DNA of 46,935 bases from Cryobacterium tagatosivorans (GTDB taxonomy: Bacteria > Actinomycetota > Actinomycetes > Actinomycetales > Microbacteriaceae): the NCBI RefSeq assembly GCF_004402215.1, contig NZ_SOEZ01000043.1:40652-87586 (forward strand), given 5' to 3'. The notes under the pieces were generated by a model. The model was not told the DNA's origin. It did not search any database and saw only the letters and a list, made by a program, of their open reading frames with translations. Within the stretch, counting starts at the first letter, position 1; each line of letters starts with the position of its first letter. The position numbers and the translations under genes are program-made. This document shows positions 7,524 to 16,014 of this stretch, one piece after another.

Positions 7524-8669
7524 ATGATCTACCTCGACAACGCCGCGACCACCCCGGTGCGCCGGGAGGTGCTCGAAGCCCTCTGGCAGCACCTGGCCGG
7601 CGGTTTCGGCAACCCCTCGAGCCACCACCGGGTGGGCGAGGCGGCCGCCCGGGCCTTGGCGGATGCGCGGCGCACGGTCGCGCGCCTGCTCGGCTGCCGC
7701 CCGGGCGAGCTCACCTTCACCAGCGGCGGCACCGAAGCGGCCAACCTCGCGGTCAAGGGCATCGCTCTGGGCGCGCCCCGCGGCCGGCACCTCATCACCA
7801 CTCCGATCGAGCACGAGGCCGTTCTCGAATCCGTCGATTTCCTCCGCCGGCTGCACGACTTCGAGGTCACGATGCTGGCAACGGATGCCGCCGGCCTCGT
7901 CGACCCGGACGAACTGCGCCTCGCCCTCCGCGCGGACACCACCCTCGTCTCCGTGCAATACGCCAACAACGAGGTCGGCACCGTGCAGCCCGTCACGGCG
8001 CTCGCCCAGGTCGCCCACGACGTCGGCGCGCCCTTCCACACCGACGCGGTCCAGGCGGCCGGCTGGCTCCCGCTGGACGTCGGCAGCCTCGGCGTCGACG
8101 CGCTCGGCATCTCCGGGCACAAGATCGGCGCGCCGCAGGGCATCGGCGCCCTCTACGTGCGCGGCCGGTTGCCGATCGAACCGGTCCTGCACGGTGGCGG
8201 CCAGGAGCGCGGCCGGCGCAGCGGCACCGAGAACGTTGCCGGGGCGGTCGCGCTGGCCACGGCGCTCCGGCTCGCCGAGCAGGAGCGCGAGGAGGCGGCC
8301 CGGCGCACGACCAGCCTCCGGGATGAGTTCATCGCCGCCGTGCTCCGCGACACCCCCGGCGCCCGGCTGACCGGCCACCCCAGCCGGCGCTTGCCCGGAA
8401 ACGCGTCGTTCGTGTTCCCGGGCACGAGCGGCGAGGCCGTGCTGCTCGAACTCGAACAGCGCGGCATCGTCTGCTCCAGCGGGTCGGCCTGCGCAGCGGG
8501 CAGCGACGAGCCTTCCCACGTGCTCACCGCGCTCGGCTTCCCGGCCGAGGTCGCCCAGACCGCGGTGCGGTTCACCCTCGCGGCGACGACGACGGCCGAG
8601 GAGCTGGCGGAGGCCGCGGCATCCGTGCACGCCGCCGTGGACGCGGTCCGGAGCCTCGGCGCCCGCTAA
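7524..8669 (+). CDS. Cysteine desulfurase, NifS/IscS family, of the nad operon
   Basis: A 381-residue PLP enzyme that removes sulfur from cysteine. It starts with MIYLDNAATTPVRREV, has SGHKIGAPQG with the PLP lysine Lys200, and CSSGSACAAG with the likely catalytic Cys323 (Cys317 is adjacent). GQERGRRSGTEN is a family signature. It follows nadC by 11 bp, so it is the last gene of the NAD operon. Nad-linked desulfurases are thought to supply sulfur for the NadA cluster, and that is the likely role here. I see no IscU-like scaffold in the window. No canonical terminator follows; the gap to the convergent gene is about 100 bp and holds a repeat copy. Confidence 0.93.
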   Translation: MIYLDNAATTPVRREVLEALWQHLAGGFGNPSSHHRVGEAAARALADARRTVARLLGCRPGELTFTSGGTEAANLAVKGIALGAPRGRHLITTPIEHEAVLESVDFLRRLHDFEVTMLATDAAGLVDPDELRLALRADTTLVSVQYANNEVGTVQPVTALAQVAHDVGAPFHTDAVQAAGWLPLDVGSLGVDALGISGHKIGAPQGIGALYVRGRLPIEPVLHGGGQERGRRSGTENVAGAVALATALRLAEQEREEAARRTTSLRDEFIAAVLRDTPGARLTGHPSRRLPGNASFVFPGTSGEAVLLELEQRGIVCSSGSACAAGSDEPSHVLTALGFPAEVAQTAVRFTLAATTTAEELAEAAASVHAAVDAVRSLGAR

Positions 8670-8684
8670 ACGCGGCCGGGAGTG

Positions 8685-8711
8685 CCCGGTGATCGAGCTC
8701 GTCGAGTTCCC
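8685..8711 (+). repeat. Diverged copy of the dispersed nadA/nadB repeat
   Basis: GGTGATCGAGCTCGTCGAGT resembles the nadA copy GGTGGTCGAGCCCGTCGAGA, differing at 3 of 20 positions. It lies between the convergent desulfurase and isomerase genes. Confidence 0.55.
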
Positions 8712-8772
8712 TGGCGCGAGGCGCGGGTCGTGCGCCCGCGCAGGTCAAATCTGTTGCTCGTCGGCCGGACGA

Positions 8773-9501
8773 CTACAGCCAGACCGGTGCTTCCTTCAGT
8801 TCCTCCGCGCTCGAGGTGACCCCGTCGGTGCTTCGGCCCGTCGCCCACGCGGCCAGGTCGGCCAACGACCCCGACACGACCTCCGCGTCCGCGGCCAGGT
8901 CACCGAAAACGGGCTGTGACCCGTCCGTGGCGACCAGCCGGATGCCGGCGCCGTCGTCGCGGTCCTTCCAGGTGTCCGTGATGTCAGTGAGGATGTGTTC
9001 GAGGACGTCGGCGGGGATGTCGTCGAAGGATGCTCCGTCGTCGAGGTCGACGGCGTGGATCCAGACCTCGCGGGTGCGCATCCAGACGGTCTCCGTGGCC
9101 GGCACCAGGCGCCCCGACGAGGTCTTGACCTGCTTGGTCCAGTTCTTCTCCGGCATCCCCCGCCAGGCGCGCTCGAGCTCGGCGGCCGAGTGCTCGAACA
9201 GTCGACGCAGTTCCTTGGCGCTGAGGGCGGCCCCGTGGGCGATTTCGCTGTCGCGCGCGTCGGGCGACTCGTACATGCGCGTCTCCACACCGGTGGTCGC
9301 CCAGTCGACCAGTCGGGCAATCGCCAGGGCGTTGTAGCCGACGTGCGCCACGACGTGGCGGCGGGTCCAGCCCGGGAGCAGCGAGTCGCCGTCCAGGTCG
9401 GTGTCGTAGAGCTCGGCGAGCGCCTCGGCGAAGTGCTCGGTGCCGCGCCTGACCATCACCAGCCGCTCATCGAGGTCCATGGCGGAATGGTGCTTCTTCA
9501 T
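8773..9501 (-). CDS. Mycothiol-dependent maleylpyruvate isomerase family protein
   Basis: A 242-residue protein of the MDMPI/DinB-like fold. Biochemically known members use mycothiol to isomerise maleylpyruvate in the gentisate pathway. LLPGWTRRHVVAHVGYNA carries His53, and MRTREVWIHAVDLDDG carries Glu145 and His149. The spacing matches the zinc ligands reported for the Corynebacterium enzyme (His52, Glu144, His148, from memory), so metal binding is likely retained. The ATG at 9501 has AGGAGA four bases upstream; an upstream TTG is less likely. No gentisate genes are nearby, so the substrate could be another thiol-dependent reaction. Confidence 0.8.
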   Translation of the reverse strand: MKKHHSAMDLDERLVMVRRGTEHFAEALAELYDTDLDGDSLLPGWTRRHVVAHVGYNALAIARLVDWATTGVETRMYESPDARDSEIAHGAALSAKELRRLFEHSAAELERAWRGMPEKNWTKQVKTSSGRLVPATETVWMRTREVWIHAVDLDDGASFDDIPADVLEHILTDITDTWKDRDDGAGIRLVATDGSQPVFGDLAADAEVVSGSLADLAAWATGRSTDGVTSSAEELKEAPVWL

Positions 9502-9536
9502 GAGTTCTCCTGACAACGCTGTTACGAGGACCTGAC

Positions 9537-9573
9537 GAATACTGTTCGAAATACTGTGCGAGCCCCCACGCTA
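9537..9573 (-). promoter_or_regulatory. Promoter and direct repeats before the isomerase gene
   Basis: On the minus strand, TAGCGT (9573-9568) is a -10 candidate. Just downstream, around 9537-9558, the near-identical segments ACAGTATT-TCGA and ACAGTATT-CG repeat about 12 bp apart. Direct repeats at a transcript start could be an operator. No regulator gene is adjacent. Confidence 0.35.
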
Positions 9574-9633
9574 CGCGACCGGCGGGGCGCCGTCGGACCG
9601 CGGGCGTGAATTGACACCCGGTGCCACCACCCC

Positions 9634-9668
9634 TAGCCTGCCAGAGGCGCCTGCCCCCGTTCGGGGGC
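9634..9668 (+). promoter_or_regulatory. Promoter and leader hairpin of the AtoE-like gene
   Basis: TAGCCT at 9634-9639 matches the -10 pattern used elsewhere here and implies a leader of about 100 nt. Within it GCCCCCG (9653-9659) and CGGGGGC (9662-9668) form a perfect seven-pair inverted repeat with a two-base loop. Confidence 0.4.
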
Positions 9669-9744
9669 GGCGGCGCCGAGAGCATCCACCCACGGCATCC
9701 GCCACGCAAACCGACGCAGCACTCAACGAAGAGGTTCCGGCCGC

Positions 9745-11175
9745 ATGACATCCGTCGTTCAGGAAACCACATCCGAAAAAGGGCTGGCGCGCGTCGCCCA
9801 GACTCTGGCCCGCTGGACGGAGAAGTGGTTCCCGGACGCGTACGTGTTCGCCCTCGCCGGCGTCTTCATCGTCGCCCTCGCGGCGCTGGTCAACGGTTCG
9901 TCACCCCAGACCATCGTCGACTCCTTCGGCAACGGCTTCTGGGACTTGACCGCCTTCACCCTGCAAATGTCGATGGTTGTCCTGACCGGGTACGTGGTCG
10001 CCACCTCCCCTCCGGTGGCGCGGCTGATCAACCGACTGGCCGCCGTGCCGCAGAGTGCGGCAAGCGCGGTGAGCTTCGTCGCCTTCCTGTCGATGTCGGT
10101 CTCGTTCCTCAACTGGGGGCTCAGCCTCGTCTTCGGCGGGCTGCTGGCCCGAGCCATCGCACGCCGGGTCGACCTGCGCGTCGACTACCGGGCGCTCGGA
10201 GCCGCCGCGTTCATGGGGCTCGGCGCCGTGTGGGCCCTCGGCATGTCGTCCTCGGCCGCGCAGCTGCAGGCCACCGAAGCCTCGTTGCCGCCCGCGCTGC
10301 TCAAGATCACCGGGATCCTGGACTTCGGCACCACGATCTTCACCTGGCAGTCGCTGGTCATGTGCGCCATCATCATCGCGCTGACCGTGGTCATCGCCCA
10401 CTTCTCGGCGCCGCGCGGCGACGCGATCAAGACGGCCTTCGAACTCGGCGTCGACCTGGACGACTCGCCCGTCCCGGCGGCGCCCCGCTCGCGCCCCGGC
10501 GAGTGGCTGGAGTACAGCCGCATCCTGCCGATCCTGGCTGCCCTGATGACCCTGGGCTGGCTCGTCTCGCAGTTCCTCACCAAACCACTTCTCTCCGTCG
10601 TCAGCAACCTCAACGGCTACCTGCTCATCTTCCTGATGCTCGGACTGCTCCTGCACGGCACCCCGCGCAACTTCCTCCAGGCTGTGACCAAGGCGGTTCC
10701 CGCGACCGCGGGCATCCTCGTGCAGTTCCCGCTCTACGCCGCCATGGCGGCGATCCTCACCGGCGCCGTCGGCAACGGCGGGCTGACCGTGTCGCAGCAC
10801 CTCGCCGAGTTCTTCACGAGCGTGGGCAGCGGCGGCGGGTTCGCCGTCGTCGTCGCGATCTACACGGTCATCCTGGGCATCTTCGTGCCCTCCGGCGGCG
10901 GGAAGTGGCTGGTCGAGGCCCCGTACGTGATGCAGGCGGCAACGGATGTCCACATGAACCTCGGCTGGACGGTGCAGATCTACAACGTGGCCGAGGCGCT
11001 GCCCAACCTGATCAACCCGTTCTTCATGCTGCCGCTCCTGGCCGTGCTCGGCCTCAAGGCGCGCGACCTGGTGGGCTTCACCTTCCTGCAGTTCATGTTC
11101 CACCTGCCGGTGGTGCTGCTGCTCGTGTGGCTGCTCGGACTGACGTTCAACTTCGTGGCGCCGGTGATTCCGTAG
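9745..11175 (+). CDS. Short-chain fatty acid transporter, AtoE family
   Basis: A 476-residue membrane protein with about 11-12 hydrophobic segments, matching the AtoE/TIGR00366 short-chain fatty acid permease family. Family-like stretches are FAVVVAIYTVILGIFVPSGG followed by GKWLVEAPYV, the SVSFLNWGLSLVFGGLLAR segment, and NLINPFFMLPLLAVLGLKARDL near the C-terminus. The length is normal. A weak AGAGG site lies about 13 bases before the ATG. There are no CoA-transferase or thiolase genes next to it, so it appears to be a stand-alone permease. The gene is followed 36 nt later by the palindrome at 11211-11267. Confidence 0.87.
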   Translation: MTSVVQETTSEKGLARVAQTLARWTEKWFPDAYVFALAGVFIVALAALVNGSSPQTIVDSFGNGFWDLTAFTLQMSMVVLTGYVVATSPPVARLINRLAAVPQSAASAVSFVAFLSMSVSFLNWGLSLVFGGLLARAIARRVDLRVDYRALGAAAFMGLGAVWALGMSSSAAQLQATEASLPPALLKITGILDFGTTIFTWQSLVMCAIIIALTVVIAHFSAPRGDAIKTAFELGVDLDDSPVPAAPRSRPGEWLEYSRILPILAALMTLGWLVSQFLTKPLLSVVSNLNGYLLIFLMLGLLLHGTPRNFLQAVTKAVPATAGILVQFPLYAAMAAILTGAVGNGGLTVSQHLAEFFTSVGSGGGFAVVVAIYTVILGIFVPSGGGKWLVEAPYVMQAATDVHMNLGWTVQIYNVAEALPNLINPFFMLPLLAVLGLKARDLVGFTFLQFMFHLPVVLLLVWLLGLTFNFVAPVIP

Positions 11176-11210
11176 GTCAGGCGCCCGCGAACGCGTCGCG
11201 CTGGTCTCGC

Positions 11211-11267
11211 TGAGTTGCGGAAAAAGTACCTTCAATTTCGAAATGAAGGTACTTTCTCCGCAGCTCA
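11211..11267. repeat. Long palindrome, family B, copy 1
   Basis: Two 23-bp arms (11211-11233 and 11245-11267) flank an 11-nt loop. The left arm starts TGAGTTGCGG and ends AGTACCTTC; the right arm starts GAAGGTACTTTC. Only two positions fail to pair strictly. The loop is itself self-complementary around TTCGAA. It lies between convergent genes, 36 and 27 nt past their stop codons, and could act as a bidirectional 3'-end structure. There is no T-tract. Confidence 0.85.
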
Positions 11268-11293
11268 ACCCCGTGCGCGCTGAGCCGCGCGCG

Positions 11294-12727
11294 TCAGACG
11301 CCCTCGACCGCCGGCAGGCGTCCGGAACGGACCGCCTCGGCGAAGGCCTCGTAGTCCCGTTCGTTCTGATAGGCGTAGCGCCGGGAGAAGTCGGTGATCG
11401 ACCGGTCGAACTTGTCGCCCTTGCCTAGGTAGGCGGCGATCGCGACCGGGTCTCCGGACCTGGCATGCGCCCGGGCGAGCGTCCAGCCGCACTGGCGCGC
11501 GTAGAACGTCATGCCGAACGGTTTCATGGCCTCCACGATCGGCGAGCCCTTCATGTCGCGCAGCTGCCGCCAGTAGAAGTGCCGGTCTCCCTGGACGCCC
11601 CTGGTCCAGCCGAGGAAGATGTCGCTGGAGGCCTGCATCATGCGCTGCCCCTGCACGACTCGCTCGCCGGGCTGCCGGTAGCGGCTCTTCGGCAGGTGGT
11701 CCTCGAGCACGGATGCCGTGGCCTCCTTGACCTGCAGGAAGAGCGGATCCTGCTGATCGCGCCCCATGAGCAGGGCGATGAACGCCCGGGTGCCGACGCT
11801 TCCGACACCGACGACCTTGCGCGCCACGTCGACGAGCTCGAAGCGCTCGAGCAGGTCGCGGCGGTCGGCTTGCAGGGTGGCCCGGTAGGCCCGCAGCTGT
11901 TCGTGGAGCGTGTGCTGGGTTTCCTCGGCCGACATGCCGTACGTTTCGGCGAGTTCCCGGGCGGGGACGACGATCGGCGGCTGGCTGACGATCCGGTAGC
12001 TCCCCTCGGCGTGCTCGGCGAGCCTGGACAGTGCCTGCAGGCTGTCGCGGGTGCGCGCCTTCGCGGCGATGATCTGTGCGCCCTTCCGGGCGCGCCTCGC
12101 CCCTTGCCCGGCCTTGCCCTTGAGGGTGCCCACGGCCAGGTCGATGGCCGACATCAGCTCCTTCTCGGGCAGGCGGGCGTACCAGATGTCCAGGGTGCCC
12201 ATCCGCGCGAAGTCGGCCATCGCCTCGCGGTAGGCCCGCACCGCGGCGCGGGTCACGCCGCGCGCCTCTGACCTGCGGAAACCGTTGTTCCGTGCCGCGA
12301 TCGTGAAACTCGCGGCCAGGCGCTTCACGTCGTACTCGAACGGCCCCGGAAGCGTCTCGTCGAAGTCATTGAGGTCGAACACGAGTGTGCGCTCGGGTGA
12401 GGCGAACACGCCGAAGTTGGACAGGTGGGCGTCACCGCACAGCTGGACGATCAGCCCGGCCCGCGGCGTGTCCTTCAGGTCGGCGGCCATAATCTTGGCC
12501 GCGCCCCGGTAGAAGGTGAACGGCGAGACGAGCATCCGTCCGTGGCGCACGGGAACGAGGTCCGGCTCCCGGGTGAGGTTCTGCTCCTCGAGCAGCGCGA
12601 CCGGGTCGGCGCGGTCGCCGGCCGGAGTCCAGCCCGCATGGCTGGAGACAGGTGTGGTCTCCCGCAAGCCCTTCCCTGCGGCCTTGCGTTGCTCGACGGT
12701 CTGGTGCTCCACTTTGCGTGCAACCAT
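11294..12727 (-). CDS. DUF2252 family protein
   Basis: A 477-residue cytoplasmic protein of the DUF2252 family, common in Actinobacteria and of unknown function. It shows kinase-like motifs: CGDAHLSNFG at 97-106, similar to the HGDxxxxN catalytic loop of aminoglycoside-phosphotransferase folds, followed by VFDLNDFDE around 116-124, similar to the metal-binding Asp segment. A small-molecule kinase role is therefore possible but not shown. AGAAAGGG lies about 11 bases before the ATG. It is divergent from the lipoprotein gene, with the promoter region in between (TACACT on the minus strand at 12788-12783 is a -10 candidate). Confidence 0.85.
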   Translation of the reverse strand: MVARKVEHQTVEQRKAAGKGLRETTPVSSHAGWTPAGDRADPVALLEEQNLTREPDLVPVRHGRMLVSPFTFYRGAAKIMAADLKDTPRAGLIVQLCGDAHLSNFGVFASPERTLVFDLNDFDETLPGPFEYDVKRLAASFTIAARNNGFRRSEARGVTRAAVRAYREAMADFARMGTLDIWYARLPEKELMSAIDLAVGTLKGKAGQGARRARKGAQIIAAKARTRDSLQALSRLAEHAEGSYRIVSQPPIVVPARELAETYGMSAEETQHTLHEQLRAYRATLQADRRDLLERFELVDVARKVVGVGSVGTRAFIALLMGRDQQDPLFLQVKEATASVLEDHLPKSRYRQPGERVVQGQRMMQASSDIFLGWTRGVQGDRHFYWRQLRDMKGSPIVEAMKPFGMTFYARQCGWTLARAHARSGDPVAIAAYLGKGDKFDRSITDFSRRYAYQNERDYEAFAEAVRSGRLPAVEGV

Positions 12728-12813
12728 GATGTCTGCGCCCTTTCTGGGGGGCCCGGATGGTCCTTGGGCCTGCTAAGACGGGAGTGTACTTCCGTGCGTG
12801 CCTTCTGGGGGGA

Positions 12814-13974
12814 ATGAGTGTGCTGACATCTCACCGTGTGAATCGAGGATGGCGCCCCGTGGCGGTCCTGGTCGCCGCGTTGGTCGCGTTCCCGCTGGCC
12901 GGATGCGCCTCGGGCTCCCCCACGTCGATGCCCAACCGGACGTCGACCACGACAGTCACTCCCACGCCCACGGCCGATCCGGTGGCCAGCGCGCCCGCCC
13001 AGGTGTTCGGCGGCGACTGCGACGCGGTCCTGACCTCGGCGGAGGCCGGGGACGCGTTCGGAACGTCGATGTCGATGTGGGTCAGGACCGCCGGCGTCCC
13101 GAGAGCCACGCCGCAGGACTTCGCGGTCAGTCAGCTCGGTGGTCTCGAATGCAGCTGGGTTGCGGATAACCAGGAGACGAGGGCCGAGCTCCATGTCTTT
13201 GTCTTGCCCGCAACGTTCATGGAGCCGACGGACACCACCGTCCCCTATTGCTACGGGACTGATTCCGGCACTGAGGGGACCGGATCCTGCAGCTTCAACG
13301 TCGATGGCTCGGGATTCTGGCTTTCCGGAGTTGCGTACACACCGCTCGGCACGACGAACGATGACGCCCTCGCGGCGATCGAGACGTTGAGGGCGCAGCT
13401 CACCCTGAACGCAGCCGCAGCTCCCTTGTTTGTGGCGGCGTCCGCCGCTCCGGGTTCCTGGACGGACAAGGCACGAGCGCACTGCATGGCGCAGCTGACC
13501 CCGGAGGAAATCCGCACCGGCGACATCGGCGCCTGTGCCTGCGAGACGGTGGCGAACAGCGAGCACGTCGCTGCCGCCCTGGCCGACACCGGAATCACAG
13601 TCGCTTCCGGCAATGCCCCCGGCGAGTTACCGCACGGCTTCTACCGGGCGCTGGGCGCAGCGGGCACCCTCGGCTGCCTGTGGTCGGAGGATGCACCGAC
13701 CGGGCGGGAATTCGAATTCGGAACGGACATCCTTCCCGGGGGCGCATGGGTGCAAACGCAGCTGGCTGCGCTTCCCGGTGTCACAGAGGTGAGCATCGAG
13801 GGCGTCGACCGCGCGTTACTCTCCAGTTCAGCTCCAGGTCTTGCGCCCGGCCACGGCCTGGACATCTTCGACGGCCCCAACTGGCTGCACCTGTCAATGA
13901 CATCCGTGTGGGGACCCGAATCGTACGGCCCCCTTGCGGCCGCGCTGGTCGCGGCCCTCAACGACGCCCGCTGA
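12814..13974 (+). CDS. Putative secreted lipoprotein with a duplicated Cys-containing module
   Basis: A 386-residue lipoprotein precursor. Residues 1-31 form a signal peptide ending in the lipobox LAGC, with Cys31 as the lipid-attachment site, followed by a Ser/Thr/Pro-rich linker (about 32-60). The rest appears to be two related modules, each with an early Cys (CDAVLTSAEAGDAFG; CACETVANSEHVAAALAD) and a later CxW (LECSWVADN; LGCLWSEDAP). This is reminiscent of DUF3558-type actinobacterial lipoproteins, but that link is tentative. I chose the ATG at 12814; GTG at 12838 is an alternative. Function is unknown. It is convergent with the alkylsulfatase, with only 19 bp between. Confidence 0.75.
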   Translation: MSVLTSHRVNRGWRPVAVLVAALVAFPLAGCASGSPTSMPNRTSTTTVTPTPTADPVASAPAQVFGGDCDAVLTSAEAGDAFGTSMSMWVRTAGVPRATPQDFAVSQLGGLECSWVADNQETRAELHVFVLPATFMEPTDTTVPYCYGTDSGTEGTGSCSFNVDGSGFWLSGVAYTPLGTTNDDALAAIETLRAQLTLNAAAAPLFVAASAAPGSWTDKARAHCMAQLTPEEIRTGDIGACACETVANSEHVAAALADTGITVASGNAPGELPHGFYRALGAAGTLGCLWSEDAPTGREFEFGTDILPGGAWVQTQLAALPGVTEVSIEGVDRALLSSSAPGLAPGHGLDIFDGPNWLHLSMTSVWGPESYGPLAAALVAALNDAR

Positions 13975-13993
13975 CGGGCATTCGCCTCAGGGA

Positions 13994-15874
13994 TCAGGGG
14001 GTAACGATGTTGAAGTTCGGGTCTCCCGGAGACAGGACGGACAGCACGGACAGGAACGCGTCCTCGGCGCCGGTGATGGTCAGGCCCGCCTTCCGGGCGC
14101 CCTCCAGCGACCCTCCCACGAGTGCGGGAAGGCCCGCCCTCGTCAGCCGGATCGTGGCATCCGCGTCGTCGGCGGCATCGCGTTTGCGATATACGAGGAC
14201 CCCGTTGGCCAGGGTGACCCGGTAGTTTTCTCCGCTGTCGGTGAACGTCCAATCCAGCGCCACCCGGATGTCCCAGGCGCGCGGTCCGTCGATCTGGAGA
14301 GCGAGGGCGTCGAAGAACTGCTCGACCGTCAGCTGGGCCAGCAGGTCGGCGGAGGTGGCAGCGACCGGCGTGCCGAAGCTGCCCGACCGCAGTTCGGTCG
14401 CGCCGGAGAGGAAGAAGTTGCGCCAGGTCCCGTTCTCGGATCCGTAGCCCAGCTGCTCGAGCGTGTCTGCGAGCTGGGAACGCGCCGCCTCGTTGCCGGG
14501 GTCCGCGAAGACGGCGTGATCGAGCAGGGTCGCGGCCCAGCGGTAGTCGCCCTCCGCGGAGCTCGATTGGGCCAGCGCGATGACGGACTCGATTCCGCCC
14601 ATCGCCGAGACATAACGCGTGGCGGCCGCCGACGGGGTGTGCTGCCACAGTCGCGCGGGATTGCCGTCGAACCATCCCATGTAGCGCTGGTAGATGGCCT
14701 TCACGTTGTGGCTGACCGAGCCGTAGTAGCCGTGCGTGTGCCAGGCCCGCTCGAGTGCCGGCGGAAGCCGAAGACCCTCCGCGATCTCGGCGCCGGTCTG
14801 GCCCTGGTTGAGCATCCGCAGTGTCTGGTCGTGCAGGTAGCCGTACAGGTCACGCTGGACGGACAGGTACTCGTGGATGCGGTCCCCGCCCCAGGTCGGC
14901 CAGTGGTGGGAGGCGAAGACGACATCGGACCGGTCGCCGAAGGTGTCGATCGCCTCGGTGAGGTACCGGGACCAGACGTGCGCGTCGCGCACCAGCGCCC
15001 CGCGGAGGGTGAGCAGGTTGTGCAGGGTGTGGGTGGCGTTCTCGGCCATGCACAGCGCCCGGAACCGGGGAAAGTAGAAGTGCATCTCCGCCGGTGCTTC
15101 CGTGCCCGGAGCCAGCTGGAACTCGATCTCGAGTCCGTCGATGGTGTGGGTCTCGCCCGTTCGCGTGATCTCCAGGGTCGGAACGATCAGGGCCACTTCG
15201 CCGGTCGAGGTGGTCTGGCCGAGCCCGGCGCCCACCTGGCCGCGCGGTCCGCGTTCGAGCGCGGCCCCGTACATGTATGCCGCCCGGCGGGTCATCGCGG
15301 TGCCCGCGTACACGTTCTCGGACACCGCGTGGCCGACGAAGCCCTCCGGTGCGATCACCGGGACGGCCCCGGAATCGACGTCTGCCTGGGAGACGATTCC
15401 CCTCACTCCGCCGAAGTGGTCGACGTGGCTGTGGGTGTAGATGACGGCCTTCACCGTTCGGTCGCCCCGGTGGCGGCGGTAGAGCGTCCAGGCCGCGGCG
15501 GCCGTTTCGCGGGAGATCAGGGGGTCGATCACGATCACGCCGGTGTCCCCCTCGACGAAGGTGACCGTTGACAGGTCGAATCCCCGCACCTGGTAGATGC
15601 CCTCGACGACTTCGAACAGTCCGTGGATGCGGTTCAAGCGGGACTGCCGCCACAGGCTCGGGTGCACCGTGTCGGGGGCGTCACCCTCGAGGAAGTCGTA
15701 GCTGTCCCCGTCCCACACCACCTCGCCGGCGGCGTTGCGCACGATCGCGGGCGACAGGGTTCCGAGGAAGCCGCGTTTCGCGTCCCCGAAATCGCGTTCA
15801 TCGCCGAACGGCATCGAAGTGAGGGCGTCGCCGTTGTTCCCGGCGACAAACGAGCTGGCGGCCGATTTGCCCAT
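13994..15874 (-). CDS. Alkyl/aryl sulfatase, SdsA1/BDS1 type (metallo-beta-lactamase fold)
   Basis: A 626-residue hydrolase expected to cleave primary alkyl sulfates such as SDS. The metallo-beta-lactamase zinc motif THSHVDH sits at 147-153, and later ligand regions include EMHFYFPRFRALCMAENATHTLHNL and FASHHWPTWGGDRI. The middle section (HGYYGSVSHNVKAIYQRYMGWFDGNPA) is the dimerisation domain signature of this family, and the C-terminal ~120 residues resemble the SCP2-like domain. The ATG at 15874 has GGGAGA eight bases upstream; a longer upstream reading frame has no such support. There is no signal peptide. It lies 140 bp downstream of the MMPL gene on the same strand, and TACGCT at 15933-15928 may give it its own promoter. 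Confidence 0.92.
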   Translation of the reverse strand: MGKSAASSFVAGNNGDALTSMPFGDERDFGDAKRGFLGTLSPAIVRNAAGEVVWDGDSYDFLEGDAPDTVHPSLWRQSRLNRIHGLFEVVEGIYQVRGFDLSTVTFVEGDTGVIVIDPLISRETAAAAWTLYRRHRGDRTVKAVIYTHSHVDHFGGVRGIVSQADVDSGAVPVIAPEGFVGHAVSENVYAGTAMTRRAAYMYGAALERGPRGQVGAGLGQTTSTGEVALIVPTLEITRTGETHTIDGLEIEFQLAPGTEAPAEMHFYFPRFRALCMAENATHTLHNLLTLRGALVRDAHVWSRYLTEAIDTFGDRSDVVFASHHWPTWGGDRIHEYLSVQRDLYGYLHDQTLRMLNQGQTGAEIAEGLRLPPALERAWHTHGYYGSVSHNVKAIYQRYMGWFDGNPARLWQHTPSAAATRYVSAMGGIESVIALAQSSSAEGDYRWAATLLDHAVFADPGNEAARSQLADTLEQLGYGSENGTWRNFFLSGATELRSGSFGTPVAATSADLLAQLTVEQFFDALALQIDGPRAWDIRVALDWTFTDSGENYRVTLANGVLVYRKRDAADDADATIRLTRAGLPALVGGSLEGARKAGLTITGAEDAFLSVLSVLSPGDPNFNIVTP

Positions 15875-16014
15875 TGATTTCTCCCGGTTGCTCTGCCCGG
15901 CCAACCTGAGCCAGGTCACTTGCGGGCAGCGTATCCCGGTTTCCCTGAGGCAGCGGGCGGGCGGATGCGGGACCGGTTCTCTGCTCGGCCACGCCCAGAT
16001 GTTAGCCCGACGGG

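Noticed and set aside
9502..9516. TTG start of the maleylpyruvate isomerase-like gene
   Set aside because: The ATG at 9501 has AGGAGA at ideal spacing, and the TTG would place that site inside the coding region.
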